A stretch of 6,100 bases of DNA from an uncultured Carnobacterium sp. (GCA_937923125.1 CALALK010000185.1:1-6100), one strand, 5' to 3'. Numbered from the stretch's first letter, positions 1-6,013 are shown. Numbers and translations are program-made. Notes: generated by a model not told the origin, from the letters alone.

Positions 1-1
1 T

Positions 2-781
2 AAAAACGTAACAGATCCAAATGCGAAAATGGCCGATGTAAAACTTCGTCAAGCAATGGCATACGCGCTCGATATTGATGCGGCAGGTCAAAACTTATAT
101 AACGGCTTGCAACATTCTTCAAACTCAATCATCATTCCGTTCTTTAACGATATCTATAACAAAGAACAAGAAGGATTCACTTATAACCCAGAAAAAGCAA
201 AACAATTGCTAGATGAAGCGGGATATAAAGACGTTGATGGTGACGGTTTACGTGAAAACAAAGATGGTTCTAAACTACAAATCAACTTTGCAGCACGTAC
301 TCGTGATGAAGCCAATGAATCACTTGTTCAACAATACTTGAACTGGTGGAAAGAAATCGGATTGGATGTAAAACTTTATACAGGACGTACTATTGAATTA
401 AACTCATTCTACGATAAAGTTCAAGCGGATGACCCAGAAATCGATGTGTTCGCTGGTGGTTGGTCTACAGGTTATGATCCAAACCCAGAAGGATTATTCG
501 GAGAATCTGCGAAATTCAACTTTGAACGTTATGTGGATCCTGAAGGAACTGCAATCATGAAGAAAATCGCTTCAACAGAAGCATTCGATTCAGCTAAAAA
601 CATTGAGTTCTATAAAGAATGGCAAAAATACGTTCACGATAAAGCATTTATCTTCCCAACGTTAGTCGGAGAATCTATTACAGCAGTAAACAAACGTGTG
701 AAATACTACGATGTAAACTTAGGTAGCAAGAAGTCTGCTTTATATCAAGTAGAATTAACTAGTGAAACTGGTGCTAAATAA
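2..781 (+). CDS. oppA: Oligopeptide ABC transporter substrate-binding protein OppA, C-terminal part (5' end off window)
   Basis: This is the extracellular peptide receptor that hands oligopeptides to the OppBCDF importer; in Gram-positive bacteria it is usually a lipoprotein. The frame is open from base 2, so the gene is cut by the window edge. About 259 residues remain of a family usually near 540-600, and the signal peptide and lipobox are not visible. Family signs are LRQAMAYALDID near the start of the fragment (the conserved RxAlxyAiD segment of SBP_bac_5 proteins), a DVDGDG loop at about 229-246 of the kind often seen before the C-terminal lobe, and GYDPNPEGLFG at about 472-504. It ends in TAA followed at once by a strong terminator. 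The codon choice is highly biased (CGT for Arg, AAC, TTA), as expected for an abundant protein. Family identity is secure. The exact paralogue is not, because Lactobacillales often carry several oppA copies. Confidence 0.93.
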   Translation, partial: KNVTDPNAKMADVKLRQAMAYALDIDAAGQNLYNGLQHSSNSIIIPFFNDIYNKEQEGFTYNPEKAKQLLDEAGYKDVDGDGLRENKDGSKLQINFAARTRDEANESLVQQYLNWWKEIGLDVKLYTGRTIELNSFYDKVQADDPEIDVFAGGWSTGYDPNPEGLFGESAKFNFERYVDPEGTAIMKKIASTEAFDSAKNIEFYKEWQKYVHDKAFIFPTLVGESITAVNKRVKYYDVNLGSKKSALYQVELTSETGAK

Positions 782-788
782 GAATTGG

Positions 789-818
789 AAGGAGACGAGC
801 TTCGGTTCGTCTCTTTTT
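789..818 (+). terminator. Rho-independent terminator after oppA
   Basis: GAGACGAGC at 792-800 pairs with GTTCGTCTC at 805-813, with one G-U pair. The loop is TTCG closed by C-G, the unusually stable cUUCGg tetraloop. A789-A790 can pair into the T-run that follows (814-818). It starts eight bases after the oppA stop. It should separate oppA mRNA from oppDFBC, leaving any read-through as a minor source of oppDFBC transcript. Confidence 0.92.
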
Positions 819-842
819 GTTTGCACCAAATCTATAAAACCA

Positions 843-857
843 ATGAAAACGCATTAA
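843..857 (+). promoter_or_regulatory. Possible cre (CcpA) site
   Basis: ATGAAAACGCATTAA fits the Bacillus cre consensus WTGNAANCGNWWNCA with a single mismatch (A for C at position 14). It lies about 190 bases upstream of the inferred oppD transcription start, far for direct repression but within the range seen for upstream control. The match is by eye and the consensus is loose, so chance is a real alternative. Confidence 0.3.
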
Positions 858-930
858 TGACGGGAATTTAGTGAAATTTGAATTTAAAATTAAAATAACA
901 TGAGAAAAGTTAATTTTTTGCTCATAAATA

Positions 931-957
931 ATGGTAATCAAGCTTGATTCATGGTAA
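931..957 (+). repeat. Perfect 14-bp palindrome flanked by ATGGTAA direct repeats
   Basis: AATCAAGCTTGATT at 936-949 is a perfect palindrome with no spacer. The heptamer ATGGTAA occurs at 931-937 and again at 951-957, one copy on each side, 20 bases (about two helical turns) apart. The block sits about 50-75 bases upstream of the oppD promoter -35. The arrangement looks like a binding site for a dimeric regulator, but it matches no regulator box that I can name. Confidence 0.4.
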
Positions 958-984
958 ACTAAAAATACGCTGTATCTGCGCTCG

Positions 985-999
985 AATTGTCATACAATT
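985..999 (+). promoter_or_regulatory. CodY-box-like palindrome at the oppD promoter
   Basis: AATTGTCATACAATT is a perfect 6-3-6 inverted repeat. It agrees with the CodY consensus AATTTTCWGAAAATT at 12 of 15 positions; the mismatches are positions 5, 9 and 11. Its last base is the first base of the -35 hexamer, so a bound protein would block RNA polymerase. CodY is the GTP and branched-chain amino acid sensing repressor that controls opp genes in Lactococcus. That it acts here is inferred from the match and position; whether this organism has codY is not known from the window. Confidence 0.55.
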
Positions 1000-1027
1000 T
1001 GCATTTAGAGAGCATGCAACGTATAAT
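999..1027 (+). promoter_or_regulatory. Promoter of oppDFBC (sigma-A type)
   Basis: The -35 is TTGCAT at 999-1004 (the TTG core is kept), followed by a 17-base spacer and a perfect -10 TATAAT at 1022-1027. Transcription would start near 1033-1035, giving a leader of about 60 AT-rich bases before the TTG start of oppD. The weak -35 and perfect -10 suggest a promoter open to control by regulators. Confidence 0.7.
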
Positions 1028-1037
1028 AGAAACGTTG
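1017..1037 (+). promoter_or_regulatory. Inverted repeat around the -10 and start site of the oppD promoter
   Basis: CAACGT at 1017-1022 and ACGTTG at 1032-1037 are exact inverted copies separated by nine bases. They bracket the TATAAT box and the inferred transcription start, which is where a repressor operator would be placed. The regulator is unknown. Six-base arms can occur by chance, so this stays a candidate. Confidence 0.3.
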
Positions 1038-1078
1038 TTTTATTATTTTAAATATTGAAATAGTTAACCAAAGAAAAT

Positions 1079-1085
1079 AAGGAGG
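1079..1085 (+). promoter_or_regulatory. Ribosome binding site fixing the TTG start of oppD
   Basis: AAGGAGG is a full Shine-Dalgarno match eight bases before TTG at 1094. No ATG or GTG sits at a suitable distance, so this site decides the unusual start codon. Confidence 0.9.
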
Positions 1086-1093
1086 AATCGGAT

Positions 1094-2095
1094 TTGACAA
1101 TTGATAAGCCACTATTAGAAATCAATAACTTACACGTTGGTTTCCGTATCAAAGATGATTTTTATGATGCAGTAGATAATGTGTCATTAACATTAGAAAA
1201 GAATGAAATTTTGGCCATCGTTGGGGAATCAGGATGTGGGAAATCTACATTAGCGACAACCATCATGGGCTTACACAACAAAAACAATACAAAGATTACA
1301 GGGGACATCATTTATAACGATGTGAACTTAGTAAACTTAAACGAAGCGTTATATAACAAAATTCGCGGAAATGATATCGGTATGATTTTCCAAGATCCAT
1401 TGGCTTCATTAAACCCATTAATGACAATTGGTGCTCAAATCGACGAAGCTCTTTATTATCATACAGACTTAAATGAAAAAGAACGTACTGAACGCGTACT
1501 TGAATTGTTAGGACAAGTAGGGATTCCAAATCCACAACGTACTTACAAACAATACCCACACGAATTATCAGGTGGGATGCGTCAACGTGTGGTTATCGCG
1601 ATTGCTTTATCATGTAAACCACCAATCATCATTGCCGATGAACCAACAACTGCCTTAGACGTAACAATCCAAGCGCAAATCTTAGACTTATTAAATGATA
1701 TCCAAAAAGAAACTGAATCAGGTATCATCTTAATCACTCACGACCTTGGGGTAGTAGCAGAAACTGCTGACCGTGTAGCCGTGATGTATGCTGGACAATT
1801 TGTGGAAGTAGCACCTGTTGAAGAGCTATTCACAAATCCACAACATCCTTATACACGTTCATTATTACAATCAATCCCTCAAGCGGGTTCTGAAGGTCAA
1901 GAATTACACGTGATTAAAGGAACAGTGCCACCATTACCAAAATTACCACGTAAAGGTTGCCGTTTCGCACCACGTATTCCATGGATTTCAGCGGACGCTC
2001 ACGAAGAGGATCCAACACTTCATGAAGTTGGACCAAACCACTTCGTTCGTTGTACATGTTATAAACATTTCCATTTTGAAGGGGAGGAAGCATAA
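1094..2095 (+). CDS. oppD: Oligopeptide ABC transporter ATP-binding protein OppD
   Basis: This is one of the two cytosolic ATPases that power peptide import; it pairs with OppF under the OppB-OppC channel. All ABC motifs are present in its 333 residues: Walker A GESGCGKS at 44-51, Q-loop Q100, signature LSGGMRQR at 158-165, Walker B IIIADEP at 178-184, and switch histidine H216 in ITHDLG. The C-terminal oligopeptide-transporter extension begins near residue 245 (NPQHPYTRSLL). In many DppD/OppD proteins this tail carries four cysteines that hold an iron-sulfur cluster. Here C289 and C320 (plus C322) remain, but the two middle positions are I295 (FAPRIPW) and A302 (SADAH), so a classical cluster is unlikely. 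It begins with TTG. Its stop overlaps the oppF start by one base (TAATG), which suggests translational coupling. Confidence 0.96.
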   Translation: MTIDKPLLEINNLHVGFRIKDDFYDAVDNVSLTLEKNEILAIVGESGCGKSTLATTIMGLHNKNNTKITGDIIYNDVNLVNLNEALYNKIRGNDIGMIFQDPLASLNPLMTIGAQIDEALYYHTDLNEKERTERVLELLGQVGIPNPQRTYKQYPHELSGGMRQRVVIAIALSCKPPIIIADEPTTALDVTIQAQILDLLNDIQKETESGIILITHDLGVVAETADRVAVMYAGQFVEVAPVEELFTNPQHPYTRSLLQSIPQAGSEGQELHVIKGTVPPLPKLPRKGCRFAPRIPWISADAHEEDPTLHEVGPNHFVRCTCYKHFHFEGEEA

Positions 2096-3039
2096 TGAGC
2101 GGTTTTGTAACCATTGAAGATTTAAAAGTTCACTATCCGATTCGTAGTGGCTTCTTTAACCGAGTAACGGATCATGTTTATGCGGTAGACGGAGTGTCAC
2201 TTGAAATTGAAGAAGGAAAAACTTACGGTCTTGTTGGAGAATCAGGTTCTGGTAAATCAACTATTGGTAAATCCATTATTGGTCTAGAACACGTAACAAG
2301 CGGTAAAGTGATTTACGAAGGAGAAGACGTAACAAACAAAGCACGTCGTCGTACTTCAGACTACAACCGTAACGTACAAATGATCTTCCAAGATTCACTA
2401 TCAAGTTTTAACCCTAAAAAACGTATCTTAGATATCGTGGCTGAGCCATTAAGAAACTTCGAACGTTTATCTCCAGATGAAGAGAGAAAACGCGTGATTG
2501 AATTAATGGAAATCATCGGATTATCTGAAGAAGCATTATTAAAATATCCACACCAGTTCTCAGGTGGTCAAAGACAACGTATCGGTGTTGCTCGTGCCTT
2601 AGCAAGTAACCCTCGTTTAATCATCGCCGACGAACCAGTATCAGCGTTAGACTTATCTGTACAAGCGCAAGTGTTAAACTACATGAAACGTATCCAAGAT
2701 GAGTTCAACTTAAGTTACTTATTCATTTCCCATGACCTTGGGGTTGTGAAACATATGTGTGATGAGTTATTCATCATGTACCGTGGACGTTTCGTTGAAA
2801 CAGGGAAAGCGGAAGACATTTACGCGAACCCACAACACATCTATACTAAACGTCTATTGTCTGCGATTCCGGTAATCGATCCAGAAAACCGTGAAGCAAA
2901 CAAACTTCGTCGTAAAGAAGCTGAGAAATTCTATCAAGAAAATCAAGAACTTTACTACGATGAAAACGGTCGTGTGTTTGATTTACAAAAAATCTCTGAC
3001 ACACACTCTGTTGCATTAAATCCAAAAGGAGGAAACTAA
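2095..3039 (+). CDS. oppF: Oligopeptide ABC transporter ATP-binding protein OppF
   Basis: This is the second ATPase of the peptide importer, forming a heterodimer with OppD at the inner face of the membrane. Its 314 residues include Walker A GESGSGKS at 48-55, Q-loop Q99, signature FSGGQRQR at 155-162, Walker B LIIADEP at 175-181 and switch histidine H213 in ISHDLG. The tail (about 260-314) is highly charged (NREANKLRRKEAEKF) and has no cysteine cluster, as is common for Gram-positive OppF. A GGGGAGG ribosome binding site lies inside the end of oppD, seven bases before ATG. Its final codons (Lys-Gly-Gly-Asn) also provide the AAAGGAGG site for oppB. Fold and role are certain; the D/F assignment rests on gene order and the C-terminal tail. 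Confidence 0.96.
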   Translation: MSGFVTIEDLKVHYPIRSGFFNRVTDHVYAVDGVSLEIEEGKTYGLVGESGSGKSTIGKSIIGLEHVTSGKVIYEGEDVTNKARRRTSDYNRNVQMIFQDSLSSFNPKKRILDIVAEPLRNFERLSPDEERKRVIELMEIIGLSEEALLKYPHQFSGGQRQRIGVARALASNPRLIIADEPVSALDLSVQAQVLNYMKRIQDEFNLSYLFISHDLGVVKHMCDELFIMYRGRFVETGKAEDIYANPQHIYTKRLLSAIPVIDPENREANKLRRKEAEKFYQENQELYYDENGRVFDLQKISDTHSVALNPKGGN

Positions 3040-3041
3040 TT

Positions 3042-4004
3042 ATGTGGAAAACCATTTTACGTCGTGTGTTATTAATGTTGCCACAAATCTTCATCCTTAG
3101 TGTGCTAGCATTCTTAATCGCGAAGATGATGCCAGGGGATCCATTTACAGGTTTAATTACTCCAGAAACGGATCCAAATACAATTGAAGCTTTACGTGTG
3201 AAAGCCGGATTCTATGATCCACTTCCTGTTCAATATTGGAACTGGATTTCAAAAGCATTCCGCGGAGACTTCGGTCAAAGTTATACTTACAAATATGAAG
3301 TTACAAAATTAATCGGTGAACGTATTGGTAACACTGTTTGGTTATCATTACTAACGATGATTCTAACTTACTTAATTGCATTACCATTAGGGATGATTGC
3401 AGGTCGTTACCAAAACTCTTGGGCTGACAAAGCAATCGTAGTATATACATTCATTACTTACTCAATCCCAGTATTCGTATTCGCGTTAGTTTTATTATGG
3501 TTGTTTGGTTATACATTAGGTTGGTTCCCAACTCGTGGATCTGTCGATTCAGATGTAGTTGCTGGAACACTTGGCTATTATGTAAACAAATTCCATCACA
3601 TGATTTTACCAGCGTTTACGATGGCGATTCTTTCAACTACTGGTACGATTCAATACTTACGTACTGGGGTTATCGATGCGAAGAGCCAAGACTACGTTCG
3701 TACAGCACGTGCGAAAGGGGTTCCTGAAAATGTTGTGTTCAACCGCCACATCTTCCGTAACTCAATCTTGCCAATCGCAGCCTTCTTAGGATATGAATTC
3801 ACTGGTTTAATCGGTGGTTCAGTGTTCATTGAAAACATCTTCTCATATCCTGGAATGGGGAACTTATTCGTAACATCAATCACAGGACGTGACTACTCAG
3901 TAATCTTAGCGTTACTATTACTCTTCGGTACAGCGACTCTTCTAGGTACGCTATTATCTGATATTATCATGAGTATTGTAGACCCACGTGTTCGTGTACA
4001 ATAA
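3042..4004 (+). CDS. oppB: Oligopeptide ABC transporter permease OppB
   Basis: This is one half of the membrane channel through which peptides enter. The 320-residue protein has the typical DppB/OppB layout: a first membrane segment at about 8-28, an extracytoplasmic loop with MMPGDPF at 29-35 and GDFGQSY near 75-81, then five more hydrophobic stretches near 98-120, 132-157, 187-205, 241-263 and 287-311. The coupling (EAA) loop that docks on the ATPases reads DYVRTARAKG at 217-226, followed by RHIFRNSILP. The tail DPRVR near 314-318 is family-typical. It starts two bases after the oppF stop, with AAAGGAGG nine bases ahead inside oppF. Two stops in tandem (TAATAA) end it. Length and motifs are normal, with no sign of damage. 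Confidence 0.96.
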   Translation: MWKTILRRVLLMLPQIFILSVLAFLIAKMMPGDPFTGLITPETDPNTIEALRVKAGFYDPLPVQYWNWISKAFRGDFGQSYTYKYEVTKLIGERIGNTVWLSLLTMILTYLIALPLGMIAGRYQNSWADKAIVVYTFITYSIPVFVFALVLLWLFGYTLGWFPTRGSVDSDVVAGTLGYYVNKFHHMILPAFTMAILSTTGTIQYLRTGVIDAKSQDYVRTARAKGVPENVVFNRHIFRNSILPIAAFLGYEFTGLIGGSVFIENIFSYPGMGNLFVTSITGRDYSVILALLLLFGTATLLGTLLSDIIMSIVDPRVRVQ

Positions 4005-4022
4005 TAAAAGGAGGAGTAGCAA

Positions 4023-4943
4023 ATGGAGCAAAATAATGTAAATACAGTTGAAGAAACTGTCGTTGAAGAAAGCACCGTATCTACACCGCCTGCTGGTTTT
4101 CAGGTTATTGTACGGGAGTTTTTAAAAGATAAATTAGCGCTTTTCGCGTTAATTTTACTAGCGTTGATTTTCTTAATCATCTTTATCGGACCATTCTTTA
4201 TCGACCAAGAAACTGCTTTGAAAGTAAATATCTTAGGTCGTTATAAAGCCCCAACAAATGCACACTTGTTAGGGACTGACGAAAGTGGTCGTGACGTTTT
4301 AGCCTTATTAATTATCGGGGCTCGTAACTCAGTATTAATCGGTTTCTCAATTACAATCTTGACATGTATCATTGGTATCATCGTCGGATTGATTTCTGGT
4401 TACTACGGTAAATGGGTGGACACAACTTTAATGCGTGTCGTTGACTTTATCATGATCTTACCAACATTGATGATTATCATCGTGTTCGTAACAGTGATTC
4501 CAAACTACACAATGTTCCACTTTGTATTAATCATGACAGCCTTCTATTGGGTAGGTTCTGCTCGTTTATTCAGAACACGTACTCTTCAAGAAGCAAGCTT
4601 AGACTATGTAAATGCATCTAAGACATTAGGTTCAAGTGACTTACGAATCATGTTCCGTGAAATCTTGCCAAACTTAAGTTCATTAATTATCGTTAACTTA
4701 ATCTTACGTTTAGCAGGGAACATCGGTATTGAAACAGGGTTAACTTACTTAGGTTTCGGTTTACCATTTACAACACCATCACTTGGTACATTAATTTCTG
4801 CAGCGAAAAATGCGGACATCATCGAAAACAAATTATGGGTTTGGTTACCAGCCACAATCTTAATCTTAATCATGATGTTATGTATCAACTATGTTGGTCA
4901 AGCCTTACAACGTGCAGCGGACTCTCGCCAACGTTTAGGTTAA
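4023..4943 (+). CDS. oppC: Oligopeptide ABC transporter permease OppC
   Basis: This is the partner permease of OppB. Its 306 residues start with an acidic, probably flexible cytosolic stretch (about 1-25), then REFLKDKLAL leading into the first membrane segment (about 37-60), as in the OppC_N domain. The hallmark GTDESGRDVL at 84-93 is intact. Further membrane stretches lie near 102-126, 141-160, 165-180, 218-240 and 272-293. The coupling loop is DYVNASKTLG at 194-203, followed by FREILPN. GLTYLGFGLP at 239-248 is also characteristic of the family. The gene follows oppB by 18 bases, with AAAAGGAGG eight bases before ATG, and a terminator follows closely. It is the last gene of the operon, giving order D-F-B-C as in Lactococcus but with oppA upstream. 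Confidence 0.96.
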   Translation: MEQNNVNTVEETVVEESTVSTPPAGFQVIVREFLKDKLALFALILLALIFLIIFIGPFFIDQETALKVNILGRYKAPTNAHLLGTDESGRDVLALLIIGARNSVLIGFSITILTCIIGIIVGLISGYYGKWVDTTLMRVVDFIMILPTLMIIIVFVTVIPNYTMFHFVLIMTAFYWVGSARLFRTRTLQEASLDYVNASKTLGSSDLRIMFREILPNLSSLIIVNLILRLAGNIGIETGLTYLGFGLPFTTPSLGTLISAAKNADIIENKLWVWLPATILILIMMLCINYVGQALQRAADSRQRLG

Positions 4944-4957
4944 TCAATTAAATTACA

Positions 4958-4991
4958 AGAGAGATTGAAGGAAACTTCAGTCTCTTTTTTT
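4958..4991 (+). terminator. Rho-independent terminator of the oppDFBC operon
   Basis: AGAGATTGAAG at 4960-4970 pairs with CTTCAGTCTCT at 4975-4985, with one T-G wobble. The loop is GAAA, a GNRA tetraloop, and T4985-T4991 form the run. It starts about 15 bases after the oppC stop and marks the end of the transport operon. Confidence 0.92.
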
Positions 4992-5063
4992 GTGCAGAAA
5001 AAGCCAAATAGAAATTTTTTTCGTATTTAATAGAGAAGAAAAGTGTCGGATTTCGGTGTTTGG

Positions 5064-5092
5064 TTGTGAAATAGGAGGGAATCTAGTAAAAT
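5064..5092 (+). promoter_or_regulatory. Promoter of the ybjN-like / NusG-II-like gene pair
   Basis: TTGTGA at 5064-5069 (4 of 6 matches to -35) and TAAAAT at 5087-5092 (5 of 6 to -10) are separated by 17 bases. Transcription would begin near 5098-5100. It lies downstream of the opp terminator, so these two genes appear to be a separate unit. The inferred start point also helps choose the start codon of the next gene. Confidence 0.5.
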
Positions 5093-5109
5093 AGAGGTTA
5101 CAAATGGCG

Positions 5110-5116
5110 AAAGGAG
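5110..5116 (+). promoter_or_regulatory. Ribosome binding site deciding the start at 5125
   Basis: AAAGGAG lies eight bases before ATG at 5125. An in-frame ATG at 5104 lies further upstream, but the inferred transcript begins only about five bases before it, leaving no room for ribosome loading on that mRNA. The downstream start is therefore preferred. Confidence 0.65.
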
Positions 5117-5124
5117 TGGCCAGG

Positions 5125-5559
5125 ATGAAGGTTAGTGAATCGTTTGAGACGGTTTTAAAGAATCGTGATTTGAAACTGGATAAGAAGGATTTAGGTGACG
5201 GTGGGGTGGCCTATCTTGGTCTGTATTCAGAAGGAGAAGCCGAGTTTCCGTTTAGCGTCGTGTTTGATGATAGCCAGGAGCGTACCGATTACCAGATTAC
5301 GTATGAAGGTATCGGAAATGGGAAAGATTTAGGATTAGATTTATTTGATGTCCTCTTTGCCATTAATCGCTTGAATCAAGAGTTAGTGGCGTATTATTCG
5401 CTTTTAATGGACCCAGATGGCGAGCTTTTTATTCGTTATGTTGGTCGTGTAACTCCATTTGAAACTTTCACCTTGTATGAATTACTCGTGATTGGTTCAA
5501 AAATTGCCTCAGAAGTACGTAGAACATTATTAGAGTTAAAGGATGAGAACGATATTTAA
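5125..5559 (+). CDS. YbjN-like small cytosolic protein of unknown function
   Basis: This 144-residue acidic protein has no cysteine, signal peptide or membrane segment, so it is most likely cytosolic. Alternating strands (GVAYLGLYSEG, FPFSVVFDD, DYQITYEG at about 27-62) are followed by a helix with FAINRLNQEL at 78-87, the segment SLLMDPDGELFIRY at 92-105, and a C-terminal helix at about 115-140. The helix-then-DxDGxLxxRY pattern is reminiscent of the YbjN family, which shares a fold with type III secretion chaperones. This is recognition by eye, and no catalytic site is visible. Use of ATG at 5104 would add seven residues (MAKGVAR). Codon use is less biased than in the opp genes, suggesting lower expression. 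Its end overlaps the next gene by 17 bases, pointing to coupled translation and perhaps a shared job. The function is unknown. Confidence 0.8.
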   Translation: MKVSESFETVLKNRDLKLDKKDLGDGGVAYLGLYSEGEAEFPFSVVFDDSQERTDYQITYEGIGNGKDLGLDLFDVLFAINRLNQELVAYYSLLMDPDGELFIRYVGRVTPFETFTLYELLVIGSKIASEVRRTLLELKDENDI

Positions 5560-5974
5560 GAAGTATTCCCATTTGATAAAACCATTCGATATTATCATTG
5601 TGCTCGTATTATTGGTTCTATCATTTTTACCAAATGCCATCTTTGCTTATCAACAAGCAACGAGAAAAGAAGAAGCAAAAATTTACGCGATTCTCACAAT
5701 TGACGGAGAAGAAATCGAGCGCTTTGAACTCAGTGAAAATACACCACATGAAGAGTTCATCTACTTCCCGCATGACGATCAATATAATATTATTGAAGTC
5801 GATGGAACGCGTATCCGTGACAAGGAAGATAATAGTCCAGACCAAATCGCGGTGCAAACAGGTTGGATTTCTCAGCCGGGTCAGACAAGTATTTGCTTGC
5901 CACATGGGCTGATGATTGAGATTATCTCAACCGAGCCTGCTACTAGTGATAATGACACCATTATCCCGTTATAA
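5543..5974 (+). CDS. Membrane-anchored NusG domain II protein (EetA-like), cysteine-depleted
   Basis: This 143-residue protein has a basic N-terminus (residues 1-13), one membrane segment at about 16-36 and a domain at about 45-130 expected outside the membrane. The domain resembles the NusG domain II (DUF1312) family: YAILTIDGEEIERFEL at 48-63, YNIIEVDGTRIR at 81-92, then SPDQIAVQTGWISQPGQ at 98-114 and ICLPHGLMIEI at 117-127. Family members include EetA of the Listeria flavin-based extracellular electron transfer locus, whose exact role is unclear. The usual motif is CPDxxCV...GWI...GQ...CLP. Here the first two cysteines are S98 and A103, and only C118 remains. ATG at 5543 lies inside the preceding gene, with only a weak GAG seven bases ahead, so translation probably depends on coupling. 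The usual partners (EetB, Ndh2, FmnB, PplA) are not in the window. Family call is firm, function is inferred. Confidence 0.82.
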   Translation: MRTIFKKYSHLIKPFDIIIVLVLLVLSFLPNAIFAYQQATRKEEAKIYAILTIDGEEIERFELSENTPHEEFIYFPHDDQYNIIEVDGTRIRDKEDNSPDQIAVQTGWISQPGQTSICLPHGLMIEIISTEPATSDNDTIIPL

Positions 5975-5983
5975 AACAATGTG

Positions 5984-6013
5984 AAGTTCGCTATGAAAGT
6001 AGCGGACTTTTTT
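5984..6013 (+). terminator. Rho-independent terminator after the NusG-II-like gene
   Basis: AAGTTCGCTA at 5984-5993 pairs with TAGCGGACTT at 6000-6009, with one T-G wobble. The loop is six bases, and the run T6008-T6013 is followed by more pyrimidines. It starts ten bases after the stop codon and closes the two-gene unit. There is no T-run on the opposite strand, so it looks one-directional. Confidence 0.9.

Noticed and set aside
900..947. Fifteen-codon frame MRKVNFLLINNGNQA in the oppA-oppD gap
   Set aside because: There is no Shine-Dalgarno sequence before the ATG and the frame runs through the palindrome block; it lies upstream of the promoter and looks like chance in AT-rich DNA.
1026..1041. 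cre-like sequence around AAACGTTG at the oppD start site
   Set aside because: It misses too many fixed positions of the cre consensus (about 7 of 11 match) and is better described as one arm of the CAACGT/ACGTTG dyad.
1308..1559. Reverse-strand frame of 83 codons within oppD
   Set aside because: It is the shadow of a strongly conserved ABC ATPase gene, with no ribosome site and no family likeness. The same applies to the reverse frames at 1914-2114, 2846-3094, 3692-3883, 3893-4075 and 5627-5905.
5598..5912. Forward frame of 104 codons overlapping the NusG-II-like gene in another frame
   Set aside because: Its product is a low-complexity, basic, unrecognisable sequence, whereas the overlapping frame encodes a clear membrane segment and NusG domain II.
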